Below, in pieces: positions 1 through 7,831 of a DNA stretch of 64,000 nucleotides (position 1 is its first letter; each line of letters starts with the position of its first letter). The stretch comes from Ruminococcus_G sp964621905. Its GTDB lineage: Bacteria; Bacillota; Clostridia; Lachnospirales; Lachnospiraceae. The stretch lies in NCBI GenBank assembly GCA_964621905.1, contig CAZUNG010000012.1, positions 1 to 64,000 of the forward strand, in the 5' to 3' direction. The position numbers and the translations under genes were made by a program. Under the pieces are notes generated by a model that did not search any database, had not been told where the DNA came from, and saw only the letters and a list, made by a program, of their open reading frames with translations.

Positions 1-143
1 TTCACTCAGCTCAGAGATCTGCAAACCAATTTGCGCATAAATCTTGACGGCACCTCATGGGCATCTTCCCTTCTTCTTTTGAACGGCGGTTTCTAATTTC
101 TATTATAAGCGATTCGCGCATAAGAAGAAAGAATATTAGAAAA

Positions 144-172
144 AGAACCGAAAGTTTTTGACTTTCGGTTCT
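144..172 (-). terminator. Rho-independent terminator after the 65-residue gene
   Basis: The arms 144-155 and 161-172 are perfectly complementary and enclose a 5-nt loop. Read on the minus strand, the hairpin lies a few bases after the stop of the gene at 178-375 and is followed by a T-rich run. It should end the sipW-type transcript. Confidence 0.85.
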
Positions 173-177
173 CCTTT

Positions 178-375
178 TTAAGATTGCTCTTCTTCCTTAT
201 CGGTACCAACAGCGGAATCCAACAGCCGCAACAGCTCAAGTGCACTTCGAAACGGCACCGTTTTGTTTTCTTCGATCCATTGTACCGTCCCCTGCCATGT
301 ATGGTTTTGCGTGCTCTTAACTTTTATCAGAAAAGACTGACCTTTATATTCGGTCATGTGTGCTTTTTCGCTCAT
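178..375 (-). CDS. Small conserved-looking hypothetical protein (65 aa)
   Basis: A 65-residue soluble protein with no signal peptide or membrane segment. It has a Trp-rich central stretch (TWQGTVQWIEENKTVPFRSA) followed by a Leu-rich helix, a pattern I associate with short uncharacterised proteins of Lachnospiraceae; no function is known to me. It starts 31 bp after the upstream SipW-dependent protein gene and is followed directly by a terminator, so it is probably the last gene of the sipW operon. The ATG is preceded by AGGAG at a somewhat long distance. A regulatory or accessory role in the surface-protein locus is only inference from position. Confidence 0.7.
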   Translation of the reverse strand: MSEKAHMTEYKGQSFLIKVKSTQNHTWQGTVQWIEENKTVPFRSALELLRLLDSAVGTDKEEEQS

Positions 376-405
376 AATTTCTGGACTCCTATTGGTTATG
401 ACTTC

Positions 406-1017
406 CTAGCCGTTGAATTTTTCAATTGTGACATCGCCCCAGCCAGTGATATTGTCGCCTGCATCTTTGACTGGTGTAAAGTTGTCAGCCTGAATGAGCT
501 CTACAACTACGTTAATGTTAAATGTCTTCTCTGCCATTTCATTGCCCCATGTCTGTGCAGGGATTACAACATAATCAAATAACTTGTAAGAATCGCCGGC
601 AGTTAGTATATCCTGTACATAGAAGTATCCATCTGCATCGAAAGTTACCTCCTCTGTCTTTTCACTGCCGTCTTCATTTTGACCGGTCACTTTTAAGAAT
701 TTCAGTTCTTTAGTCTGATCCGCTGTGATATCTCCTGAAAATGTTACCTTAAATCTTGCGTAGGCATCTTCGGAATCATCTTTCAATGTAAGTGTCGGGT
801 CTTTTACAATCTTATCACCCGGATTTACATTTCCAATCTCACCATCCGGATTATTCTCATCCCACAACGGCTCATCTAAGTCTCCGTCAACCTTGCCCAG
901 TGTGATTACGTTTTCTGCACTGTCTGAATCTGTAAAGTATGCTAATGTCCCGCCAATCGCGATAACTCCGATAAGTGCTGCACTGACTACCAATGCTGCC
1001 AATTTTCTTTTTTTCAT
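406..1017 (-). CDS. SipW-dependent secreted protein, TasA/camelysin-like
   Basis: A 203-residue secreted protein. The N-terminus has a Lys/Arg start, a hydrophobic stretch of about 20 residues and GGTLAYFTDSDSAENVITLG, the hallmark of SipW-type signal peptides (TasA, CotN, camelysin and BsaA families), cut near Ala-Tyr-Phe-Thr. The rest is an acidic beta-rich domain with no catalytic motif. Family members form extracellular fibres or biofilm matrix; here a structural surface role is inferred from family and from sipW two genes upstream. AAAGGAG lies 6 nt before the ATG. It is 61 bp downstream of the 150-residue relative, and the pair is probably co-transcribed. Confidence 0.85.
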   Translation of the reverse strand: MKKRKLAALVVSAALIGVIAIGGTLAYFTDSDSAENVITLGKVDGDLDEPLWDENNPDGEIGNVNPGDKIVKDPTLTLKDDSEDAYARFKVTFSGDITADQTKELKFLKVTGQNEDGSEKTEEVTFDADGYFYVQDILTAGDSYKLFDYVVIPAQTWGNEMAEKTFNINVVVELIQADNFTPVKDAGDNITGWGDVTIEKFNG

Positions 1018-1078
1018 GTCTGACTCCTTTCTTTATCTGTCAGGCATCCTGATCGGATGCCTGAACTTTGGTTGACTT

Positions 1079-1531
1079 TTACTGAAATACGCTCGGGAAT
1101 GCTGTCTGCATTGCTTCCTGGCAATTATCAAACTCATCAGATCCCTGTACAAGATATGTGTACGTGACTTTTGTCATATCGGCCGGAACGGTCTCTCCGG
1201 CTTCATTTCTGAAGATCGGCACCAGCCTCACTCTTACATATGTGTTGGCAGTCGGATAATCAGTGCTGTCAATATTTTTAATGCTTACTTCTTTTGAAAC
1301 GGGCTTATTTTTTTCAATTTTGTCATACCCATTGGTATTATCACCGTCTTCCAGAGGAGCATCTGTACCATTTTCTATCACTCCGATATTGACTGCAGCT
1401 CCGGCAAAATCATTTTGCACCGGATTCGTTTTCTTTTGCAGCATCGCAATCGTGGTTCCAACTACGGCAACTACCAGCAGTGCCAGAACTCCGGCAGCTA
1501 TTATTTTCGCTTTCTTACTCATTTGTCTCAT
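1079..1531 (-). CDS. Short TasA/BsaA-like secreted protein (150 aa)
   Basis: A hydrophobic N-terminal segment (about residues 8-28, ending near VGTTIAMLQKK) precedes an extracellular domain with a conserved-looking stretch on valid receptor-like strands (TANTYVRVRLVPIFRNEAGE), as in BsaA-type biofilm matrix proteins. The ATG overlaps the sipW stop in an ATGA, so the two are translationally coupled, and it is a likely SipW substrate. It is shorter than the roughly 200 residues I expect for this family and stops abruptly after the TYTYLVQG strand; only about 60 bp remain before the next gene, so a lost C-terminal strand set is possible but not proven. Confidence 0.7.
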   Translation of the reverse strand: MRQMSKKAKIIAAGVLALLVVAVVGTTIAMLQKKTNPVQNDFAGAAVNIGVIENGTDAPLEDGDNTNGYDKIEKNKPVSKEVSIKNIDSTDYPTANTYVRVRLVPIFRNEAGETVPADMTKVTYTYLVQGSDEFDNCQEAMQTAFPSVFQ

Positions 1532-2031
1532 TTTGCACCTCCGTCTTCTTTATCATCCTTGCCCATCAGCAGATCCGGCAAAAACGTCAGGATTAATACC
1601 ACCAAAATTGCAGTTATCATAATGATCATTCCGGTTTTTGTGGAAGCATATACCGCGATATATCCTAAGAGTGGAATACTGAAAGCCGGTCTTCCAACCA
1701 CTTCCGAATAAGCAATCGTTCCGCCGTCTACATTCTCATTGGCATCACCTTTAGTTTTAAATGTCTGGTTTTCTTCATCCTTTTCCACCACCCGGTGAGT
1801 AACCATTGTGCCCTCTCCGATGGTATACGTCATGGGGTCACCTACTTCGATGCTGGCAGGTTCAACATTCTGTACATAGATCAGACTTCCCACATGATAC
1901 GTCGGCTCCATACTTCCGCTCAATACTGCCAGCGGCTGAAGACCAAATACCCTGGGCAGAAATAATGCTGCCACCAGTGCAATCAATGCCACAAGCAAAA
2001 TCGTTGTAACTGCTTTGTATACCTTTTTCAT
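1528..2031 (-). CDS. sipW: Signal peptidase I, SipW (ER-type)
   Basis: A 167-residue membrane peptidase. It has an N-terminal membrane segment (about residues 9-28), the catalytic serine in LSGSMEPTY (Ser40), a histidine in MVTHRVV (His79) where bacterial-type enzymes carry lysine, and a C-terminal membrane segment (about 135-155). The Ser-His pair and the two-TM layout define the ER-type SipW class, which processes TasA-like substrates. The two genes directly downstream encode such substrates, and the first start codon overlaps this stop. Its own transcript likely begins in the 97 bp between it and the terminator at 2128-2160. Confidence 0.92.
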   Translation of the reverse strand: MKKVYKAVTTILLVALIALVAALFLPRVFGLQPLAVLSGSMEPTYHVGSLIYVQNVEPASIEVGDPMTYTIGEGTMVTHRVVEKDEENQTFKTKGDANENVDGGTIAYSEVVGRPAFSIPLLGYIAVYASTKTGMIIMITAILVVLILTFLPDLLMGKDDKEDGGAK

Positions 2032-2073
2032 GATCTGATCCTTCCATTCCCGTACATACTTTTTATCTTATAC

Positions 2074-2086
2074 TGATACTATATCA
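2074..2086. promoter_or_regulatory. Candidate operator before sipW
   Basis: A perfect inverted repeat, TGATA-CTA-TATCA, lies 43 bp upstream of the sipW start, in the short gap after the preceding terminator. No clear -35/-10 pair is visible, so assignment as an operator is inference from position and symmetry only. Confidence 0.3.
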
Positions 2087-2127
2087 ATCCGGAGTCACAC
2101 TATGGTCACAACTCTTCAAATTACATA

Positions 2128-2160
2128 AGAAAAGATGCAGCATGATGCTGCATCTTTTCT
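2128..2160 (-). terminator. Terminator of the large pilin-like gene
   Basis: Two perfect 16-bp arms around a single-base centre, read on the minus strand immediately after the stop at 2166 and followed by a T-rich stretch. It separates the large surface-protein gene from the sipW transcript. Confidence 0.85.
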
Positions 2161-2165
2161 GAAAA

Positions 2166-3908
2166 CTATTTTGTAAATTCGTTGACCGCTGCTGCAGTAT
2201 CGCTGAGCCATTTCCAGCTCTTATCGATCTTATTGGTGAATGCAGTCTGGGCCACCAGTACATTTGCATGTTCCTTGTTCTTTTCTGTGTCGCCCACTCC
2301 ATAGAAGCTTAATTTTTTATTGGCGGATTCCAGTTTCTTACCGATATAAAGTTCTTCGCACTCTTCGGCATTTCCTTCAAAATTATCTTCTTTGGAGGTC
2401 AGATCATATTTTGCTGACCACTCCGTCTCTTCTGTCACAGTATAGTAGCCTTTTGTCAGTCCGGAAACCGTCTTGGTCTTTTCCGTAATCGTTTCATTTG
2501 CATTGAAATTAATTACTTCATAGAACGTATTGACAAGATCTCCTTTGGAACCGTCTGCCTTCACCGCATATTTCTGAATCTTGAATACAAAACTCTGGTT
2601 TGCATTGATGGCATTAATATTCGTATACTGTTCATCAATTTTCTTTGTGATGGTCAGCTGTCCGTCTACCACATAGATGGTATAGACACCGTACTCTTTG
2701 TCTTTATAATTCTGCGTATCGCTGTTCACCGCCGTAACGATATGATCGTCACCGCCTGCAATATGCCCGTCAGTACGCCCTGTACTATCATCTGTTGGTG
2801 CTCCGGCATCATAGGTAACCTTCAGATAGAATTTCTGTGTATCTTCCGGTGCAATCCTGCCCATCTCTTCTGCCGTTATCGGCTGACTGCACGCTTCATC
2901 GCGATACCACGTTTTGGTGAAATCCGATGCCGACAATTCACTTCCATCTCTGCCCATCGTGTATCCGCTCTCAAACAGCTTATTAAGAATGGTTTCATCT
3001 GTCGGAATGGTATCTCCGAGGAAGATTGTCGTCTCTGTATTATTGATTTCCAGTTCGGCTTTAACATTGACTGTCGGCTGCGGGAAATATACCGTACCGA
3101 TTTCACTGTCAATCCTGGAGTCTGCTCCATTGGTTGTCACATCATTTCCACCGGTATACTCATCTTTTGCACGCACCACAATCGGTGTCTTGCCACTGGT
3201 CCATCCGGGCTCTGTGCCCTGTGCCGCCTGGATTGCTGCCTGCGGCCATGTAAGGGTTGTAGATCCGTCTTCGTTATGCGTCACGTTAACCCCGGCTGCC
3301 GTAAGTCTTGCCTCCTCGCCTTCTGCAAGCTCAAACCGTTTGTCAATGGTATCCACAATATCGGCTGTAATCGTTTTGCCAAGACTGGATCCAATGCCTT
3401 CTGCGCTTCCATCAACAGTATTCACTTTTGATACATTCGCTTCTTTTGCCGTCAGATTAACCTGAATTCCTTTAACTTCAGAAAGATTAAGGGTATCATT
3501 TGGATTTATATTTTCATAAGTCCCAAGATCACTCCCTGTCAGATCTCCTCTACTGTTCAGTACGATGCTGTCCAGATCATATCCGCTTCCTGCATTTACA
3601 TAGAACGCAACATCATTCTCAGAAAAACGTCTTGTAAAATATTCATCCGTACTGTTTCCGTCTACATATACGTGAATCCGAATCTCCGTTCCCCCGGAGC
3701 TGATTTCTGCTTCTGACGCAAACATCTGGAATTTCTGCTTGGCATCGCTCATGCTGATTATTTCATCCGTACAATACTGTTTAACCGCTCCATTTGCACG
3801 GTACTCAAAGTACAGCTCGTTACTTAATTTCGTCCAGCTGCTATCGCTGCTGCTCTTATAATAAAACCCTCTGCCAGAACCGTTGTTCTTGTAGTACAGT
3901 TTTGCCAC
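2166..3908 (-). CDS. Large pilin/Cna-B-like surface protein, 5' end missing
   Basis: A 580-codon reading frame from a GTG without a convincing ribosome site. The product is acidic, Asn/Thr-rich and beta-rich, and the C-terminal third (LTITKKIDEQYTNINA, then GLTKGYYTVTEETEWSAKYDL) has the look of Cna-B/pilin-type domains that end in an EET strand. No signal peptide and no LPXTG or membrane anchor is seen. The same frame stays open without a Met upstream of the GTG for about 40 codons, to within a few bases of where the GH18 gene stops, so the true N-terminus with its secretion signal appears to have been lost at the junction near 3985-3994. It is followed by its own terminator. Confidence 0.6.
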   Translation of the reverse strand: MAKLYYKNNGSGRGFYYKSSSDSSWTKLSNELYFEYRANGAVKQYCTDEIISMSDAKQKFQMFASEAEISSGGTEIRIHVYVDGNSTDEYFTRRFSENDVAFYVNAGSGYDLDSIVLNSRGDLTGSDLGTYENINPNDTLNLSEVKGIQVNLTAKEANVSKVNTVDGSAEGIGSSLGKTITADIVDTIDKRFELAEGEEARLTAAGVNVTHNEDGSTTLTWPQAAIQAAQGTEPGWTSGKTPIVVRAKDEYTGGNDVTTNGADSRIDSEIGTVYFPQPTVNVKAELEINNTETTIFLGDTIPTDETILNKLFESGYTMGRDGSELSASDFTKTWYRDEACSQPITAEEMGRIAPEDTQKFYLKVTYDAGAPTDDSTGRTDGHIAGGDDHIVTAVNSDTQNYKDKEYGVYTIYVVDGQLTITKKIDEQYTNINAINANQSFVFKIQKYAVKADGSKGDLVNTFYEVINFNANETITEKTKTVSGLTKGYYTVTEETEWSAKYDLTSKEDNFEGNAEECEELYIGKKLESANKKLSFYGVGDTEKNKEHANVLVAQTAFTNKIDKSWKWLSDTAAAVNEFTK

Positions 3909-3991
3909 GTCTGTCTTCGATGAACTTGTAGCGCTCTTGGCACAATATGCTCTTATAAAAGTATAATGATCAACGTCTGTCGCCAGTGAGC

Positions 3992-4900
3992 TTATGCAGG
4001 ACTCGCCAATGACTGCAATGTTCCAGTGTTATCTGCAAAGGTATACCACGTAGGGGATATCGTATTAAGGCCGGTACATCCCTCGATTTTAGATGCAAGT
4101 TCTTTATTCCCTTCGCGGTTCATCATCATGTGCCACCCCAGATTAATCTTATAATCCTTTTGGATGTTTGTATACTCCGGTCCCTGAGTCTCAACAGCCG
4201 CTTCTTCTTCCCGCACCCCGGAGATATCCTCATTGCGGACATAACCGGTATATCCATCCGCTGTGGACACTTTCGTCCAGTTTTCCATGGCCTCCCGGAA
4301 ATACAGGGCATCCCCCTTCTTGCCTTCCGTCAGTATGGGACTCTTTATACCGCCCTTCTGCCGGATCTCATAATCCGAATCTGCATCAACCATCTGTACG
4401 GTACCTGAGTCTGTGCTGATTACAACCCGCATCGGCTCTTTATATTCTTCACAGGACATTTCACTGTATTTTTTCAAAAACTCAAGGGATACATAGAAAC
4501 TGTCCCCTTCTGATTTTATCATCGGAACATCTTCCGTCAGGGTTTCTCCCCCCACCTGATATTCTGTACTGTCCGGTTTCAGTGTGATAACTTCCTCCGG
4601 AAGTGTATAGAGCATGACCTCGTTATTTTCATCCCAATAAAATCTCTGGTTAATGTATTGACTCACTGTCGTATCCTGTATATAAATATCTCCGTCAATC
4701 ACCATCCCGGAATCTTCCAGCACTTCATGATTCACCACAAGTGCCACATCCGTATCCTGTTCTAATCCAAAATATTCACTGCCGTCCATTTTCTCATTAC
4801 TCGGTGTAAACCTCTTGATGACAAATGACAGCACACCGGCCGCCGCTACCAAAATTATCAACAGAATGACAACCAGTATCGGAGCTGCCTTTTTCTTCAT
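3992..4900 (-). CDS. Truncated GH18-type glycosidase with SH3 domain
   Basis: 302 residues. Order: cytoplasmic Lys-rich start, membrane anchor (about 7-28), a region resembling the copper amine oxidase N-terminal fold (about 50-165), a bacterial SH3 domain (about 168-230, ending GYTGYVRNEDISG), then the first strand of a GH18 catalytic domain (KINLGWHMMMNREGNKELA and GLNTISPTWYTFADN). It stops right after LQSLASPA, where full-length relatives continue with YVDYAH-like sequence and the DxxDxDxE active site. The catalytic core is therefore absent and the protein should be inactive as a hydrolase. The break coincides with the start-less end of the neighbouring gene, pointing to a deletion or an assembly join. 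Confidence 0.75.
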   Translation of the reverse strand: MKKKAAPILVVILLIILVAAAGVLSFVIKRFTPSNEKMDGSEYFGLEQDTDVALVVNHEVLEDSGMVIDGDIYIQDTTVSQYINQRFYWDENNEVMLYTLPEEVITLKPDSTEYQVGGETLTEDVPMIKSEGDSFYVSLEFLKKYSEMSCEEYKEPMRVVISTDSGTVQMVDADSDYEIRQKGGIKSPILTEGKKGDALYFREAMENWTKVSTADGYTGYVRNEDISGVREEEAAVETQGPEYTNIQKDYKINLGWHMMMNREGNKELASKIEGCTGLNTISPTWYTFADNTGTLQSLASPA

Positions 4901-4946
4901 CCTGTCATACCTCCCGCTGTTTTATTTTTCATCCCCTCATGCAGGC

Positions 4947-5255
4947 TTCGACTTCCCTTTCCTGCTCTTTCCTTCCGCTTCGCGTAAGTATCTCAAGAGC
5001 TNNNNNNNNNNNNNNNNNNNNNNNNNNNNNNNNNNNNNNNNNNNNNNNNNNNNNNNNNNNNNNNNNNNNNNNNNNNNNNNNNNNNNNNNNNNNNNNNNNN
5101 NTTAACTTATGAGATGAAAGCGAGGTCTCTCTTCGTTCGACTTCCCTTTCCTGCTCTTTCCTTCCGCTTCGCGTAAGTATCTCAAGAGCTTTGCTCTTTC
5201 GTTAACTTATGAGATGAAAGCGAGGTCTCTCTTCGTTCGACTTCCCTTTCCTGCT
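4947..5255. repeat. 100-bp tandem repeat interrupted by the gap
   Basis: The sequence from 5102 repeats from 5202 with a period of exactly 100 bp, and a third, partial copy begins at 4947. The copy left of the gap ends in CTCAAGAGCT and the sequence right of the gap begins with TTAACTTATGAG, which in the intact unit are separated by only 11 bp, so the gap must hide 11 bp plus a whole number of units. The last unit is flanked by the inverted pair TAACTTATGAG / CTCATAAGTTA. No coding potential is seen. Confidence 0.9.
5002..5101. other. Scaffold gap of 100 N
   Basis: Exactly 100 undetermined bases, the usual placeholder for a gap of unknown size. It lies inside the tandem repeat, which explains why assembly failed here. 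Confidence 0.98.
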
Positions 5256-5332
5256 CATAAGTTACATTATAGCAATTTATCTTATGTTCGTCATTACCTA
5301 TTTCGACATTTTAAGATTAATTTCATAAGTCG

Positions 5333-5389
5333 TGCACCCGAAGCTGCAGCTGTACAGAGAGGGGACTTCTCGAATTCACTTCGGGTGCA
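5333..5389. repeat. Long-loop inverted repeat after the 73-aa gene
   Basis: 11-bp perfect arms TGCACCCGAAG and CTTCGGGTGCA enclose 35 nt that contain a smaller pairing (GAGA/TCTC). It follows the stop of the minus-strand gene at 5395. There is no T-run on either side, so it is not a classic terminator, though it could protect the 3' end of the transcript. Confidence 0.6.
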
Positions 5390-5394
5390 GTATC

Positions 5395-5616
5395 TTATTT
5401 CTTGGTAATCAAATCAAATTGTAAAGTTTCCACTCTCCCTTCTTCGTTCTGTACATAATCGCGCATATACGCCCCATCTTCTGCGATACAGTGCGCCTTC
5501 ATAATCGCTTTCGGCGTACTTGGCCTTCCGTCGAGCATCAGTAAAACTCCTTGCTCCTGATATGCTTTCAGTTCATTGAGCAGGGCTTCATCTTTCTTTT
5601 TTCTCCTTTTTCCCAT
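5395..5616 (-). CDS. Small basic hypothetical protein (73 aa)
   Basis: A 73-residue cytoplasmic protein with a very basic start (GKRRKKKDE), a helix (ALLNELKAYQEQG) and a second part around MLDGRPSTPKAIMKAHCIAEDG and YVQNEEGRVETLQFDLI. It resembles short uncharacterised proteins common in Lachnospiraceae; I do not know a function. It stands alone between the tandem repeat and the long spacer. Several overlapping ATGs occur upstream in other frames, and the ribosome site is weak, so the start is uncertain by a few codons. Confidence 0.65.
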   Translation of the reverse strand: MGKRRKKKDEALLNELKAYQEQGVLLMLDGRPSTPKAIMKAHCIAEDGAYMRDYVQNEEGRVETLQFDLITKK

Positions 5617-5934
5617 TCATTCATGGTATGGCACTTCCTCTTGTTCGTGATATATTATCTTATTTGAGGCCAGCCACGTCTCCTTTCCTGCGAATCTGCA
5701 AACCAATCCCTGGTTCTGGAAAAGATGACATCAAAAAATAACGGTGCCTGCTGACGGGGTTTTTATGTTCATAAATATTTATCATATATTTGGGTAATGC
5801 GGCGACACGCCTATGAAATTAATTGATATAAAATGTGAGTTCATTTAGATTGGGATATAATGCCATCTTTTCTTAATTATATTATACAAAAAACCGGAGA
5901 CATTGCAAGACATATTTTTACAAAACTACAAAAT

Positions 5935-5976
5935 GTGACACGTCAAATCACGGTTTGCCGATTCCGCCACTCAGGC
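5935..5976 (-). pseudogene. tRNA-Leu-like 5' half (tRNA remnant)
   Basis: Read on the minus strand from 5976, the sequence gives GCCTGAG, TG, then GCGGAATCGGCAAAC, an almost textbook tRNA-Leu D-arm. After one base follow a 5-bp stem (GTGAT/GTCAC) and a 7-base loop TTGACGT with U33, in which the would-be anticodon is GAC, read for valine. No variable arm, T-arm (GTTCGANTC) or complementary acceptor strand follows. It is therefore a fragment or chance mimic, not a working tRNA. Confidence 0.35.
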
Positions 5977-6193
5977 CTCACTGAAATCCATACCACACCT
6001 CTTAAATTTGTGTAATTTATTTACAAAACAAAATTTTTAATCATAAATTACACATAATTTGAATAAAATAAACACGTGACTGTGATTTTCTTTCCATGCT
6101 TTTGTACAAGCATCTCTTTCCATATAAGGTATCCTCTGACTTATTTGGTATTTTATAAATTTTAATGTAGAATCTGAAAGTTTTCTTAAGCAC

Positions 6194-6223
6194 TTTACAT
6201 ATTCTAATAGCGTGGTATATAAT
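6194..6223 (+). promoter_or_regulatory. Promoter of mecA
   Basis: TTTACA at 6194-6199 and TATAAT at 6218-6223 are separated by 18 bp, a good vegetative sigma-A type promoter about 80 bp before the mecA start. Confidence 0.6.
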
Positions 6224-6304
6224 ATAGTAGGAGCAGAATATATCGGTGCTGGATTTTCTCACATTGATATAGGATTCATCATGAATGGATAGGATGTGAT
6301 AAGT

Positions 6305-7042
6305 ATGAAGATTGAAAAAATCAACGACAACCAGATACGTTGTACACTTACCAGTGATGATTTAGCCAACCGTGAAATTAAACTTAGTGAATTGGCTTAC
6401 GGTACCGATAAAGCCAAGAATCTATTTCGAGATATGATGCTGAAAGCTCAGAATGAGCTTGGATTTGAAGCAGATAATATTCCTCTTATGATTGAGGCAA
6501 TTCCGGTTACTCCGGACAGCATTGTCCTGATTATAACAAAAGTCGAGGATCCCGAAGAGCTTGATACACGCTTTTCTAAATTTACACCTGTCTCCGAGAT
6601 TTCTCTGGATGTTTCCGAGACCCCTCAAGTATCAGGTGCAGATGATATCATCGACATTTTTCAAAAACTTTGCGAGGCGAAGTTAAAAGGACGAGCCGCA
6701 AAAAAAGAGACAAAGGAAGAGACCGCTCCGACTTCCGAACCTGCTGTAAATCTGGTTCGCCTGTTCAGTTTTCAATCGCTGGACGATGTAATCGAAGCAG
6801 CACATGCCTTAAATGGATTTTTCGATGGTACAAATTCACTCTACAAGAACCTGCAGCAAAAGACATTTGCACTGGTTCTTCACCAGTCAGACCGCACGCC
6901 GGAGGAATTTAATAAAATCTGCAACATGCTTTCAGAATACGGTATCGGGAAAGCATTTTCTGCAGCCGGTGAGGCATATCTGTTGGAACACGGCGAAGCA
7001 ATCATTAAAAATATAGCATTACAACAACTGGTTCAGCTTTAA
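6305..7042 (+). CDS. mecA: Adaptor protein MecA
   Basis: 245 residues. The N-terminal domain (MKIEKINDNQIRCTLTSDDLANREIKLSELAYG) is the substrate-binding part of MecA, followed by a charged linker (about 125-145) and the C-terminal ClpC-binding domain (LVRLFSFQSLDDVIEAAHAL ... LLEHGEAIIKNI). MecA delivers substrates to ClpC/ClpP and assembles the ClpC hexamer in Gram-positive bacteria. An in-frame GTG lies 9 bp upstream, but AGGATG at 6291-6296 overlaps it and sits well for the ATG at 6305, whose product begins like other MecA proteins. It is monocistronic, with its own promoter and terminator. Confidence 0.93.
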   Translation: MKIEKINDNQIRCTLTSDDLANREIKLSELAYGTDKAKNLFRDMMLKAQNELGFEADNIPLMIEAIPVTPDSIVLIITKVEDPEELDTRFSKFTPVSEISLDVSETPQVSGADDIIDIFQKLCEAKLKGRAAKKETKEETAPTSEPAVNLVRLFSFQSLDDVIEAAHALNGFFDGTNSLYKNLQQKTFALVLHQSDRTPEEFNKICNMLSEYGIGKAFSAAGEAYLLEHGEAIIKNIALQQLVQL

Positions 7043-7050
7043 AAAGAGAC

Positions 7051-7086
7051 AAAAAACGGTATAGCTAAGTGCTATGCCGTTTTTTC
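7051..7086 (+). terminator. Terminator of mecA
   Basis: The hairpin AACGGTATAGC / GCTATGCCGTT with a 5-nt loop is followed by six T, starting 9 bp after the mecA stop. Confidence 0.9.
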
Positions 7087-7118
7087 TTGAGAAGAAATTG
7101 AGATTTATATTATAAAAT
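7087..7118 (+). promoter_or_regulatory. Direct-repeat operator and promoter of the two-component operon
   Basis: TTGAGA occurs at 7087 and 7098, exactly 11 bp apart, in the pattern TTGAGA-N5-TTGAGATTT, followed by a TATAAA-type -10 near 7111-7117. The same arrangement precedes the ABC transporter at 8961. An 11-bp direct repeat on one DNA face upstream of the -10 is typical for OmpR/PhoB-class regulators, so the adjacent regulator probably binds here and controls itself. Confidence 0.6.
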
Positions 7119-7156
7119 GAAATCAGGACTTCCCTGCATGAAAGGAGTTGAAAACT

Positions 7157-7831
7157 TTGTGCAAAAAATTATTATTGGCGGACGACGAAAAAGGAATCGT
7201 TGATCTGCTTCAGAATTATTTTGAAATGTCTTCTTATCAGGTATACACCGCTTACAGTGGTCTTGAAGTGCTGCAAAAAGCATCCTGCCAGCCAGATCTG
7301 ATTCTTCTGGACATTACCATGCCGGATATTGACGGTCTTACGGTCTGTGAACGTCTCCGATCACACATTTCCTGCCCCATCCTGCTCCTGACCGCCCGCG
7401 TTGAGACACCAGATAAAATCAGAGGATTTCAGGCCGGAGCCGATGATTATATTGTTAAACCCTTTGACATCGATGAACTGGGCGCAAGAGTTGCCGCGCA
7501 TCTGCGGCGTGAAAACAGGAAACCGGAACATTCCGCAATTTGTTTTTTTCATAATATGGCCATCAATTATACGAAACGAGAGCTATCGATCAACGGAACA
7601 CTTGTCACGTTATCCAAAAAAGAATTTGATATCGTGGAACTATTATCCATGAATGCGGGGCAGGTTTTTGATCGCGAACGGATCTATGAACGAGTCTGGG
7701 GACTGGAGGGCAATGGCAGCAGCGACACCATTATGGAACACATACGAAAAATAAGAACAAAATTTTCTGTTATTTCGTTTCACAGCTATATTGAAACTGT
7801 CTGGGGGGTGGGCTACAAATGGGTTGGATAA
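7157..7831 (+). CDS. OmpR-family response regulator
   Basis: 224 residues. Receiver domain with the acidic pair in LLADDEK, phosphoacceptor Asp in LILLDITMPDIDG (Asp52 by this start), Thr in LLTARVE and Lys in IVKPFD; then a winged-helix DNA-binding domain (about 125-224; TLSKKEFDIVELL ... SDTIMEHIRKIRTKF ... IETVWGVGYKW). AAAGGAG at 7141-7147 abuts a TTG at 7148 and lies 9 bp from a second TTG at 7157, so the latter is chosen. It is followed by the kinase with a 13-bp overlap. Its targets are likely itself and the ABC transporter, which share an operator. Confidence 0.9.
   Translation: MCKKLLLADDEKGIVDLLQNYFEMSSYQVYTAYSGLEVLQKASCQPDLILLDITMPDIDGLTVCERLRSHISCPILLLTARVETPDKIRGFQAGADDYIVKPFDIDELGARVAAHLRRENRKPEHSAICFFHNMAINYTKRELSINGTLVTLSKKEFDIVELLSMNAGQVFDRERIYERVWGLEGNGSSDTIMEHIRKIRTKFSVISFHSYIETVWGVGYKWVG

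Larger units (their letters stand above)
5617..6304. other. AT-rich spacer of about 690 bp
   Basis: No convincing protein gene is seen on either strand. Contents noted: a 14-mer ATCTGCAAACCAAT near 5695 also present near 17-30, a tRNA-Leu-like half on the minus strand at 5935-5976, and the mecA promoter near 6194-6223. The rest is AT-rich with no recognised motif. Confidence 0.6.

Noticed and set aside
15..60. Same GCAAACC at the left edge as a riboswitch
   Set aside because: Only the short motif is present; no further aptamer elements follow.
5102..5255. Insertion sequence or CRISPR array at the 100-bp repeat
   Set aside because: No transposase, no variable spacers; units are head-to-tail and identical.
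5690..5770. Possible cyclic di-GMP (GEMM) riboswitch because of GCAAACC
   Set aside because: The second conserved block (GACGCAAAGCC) and the tetraloop/receptor arrangement are absent on both strands.
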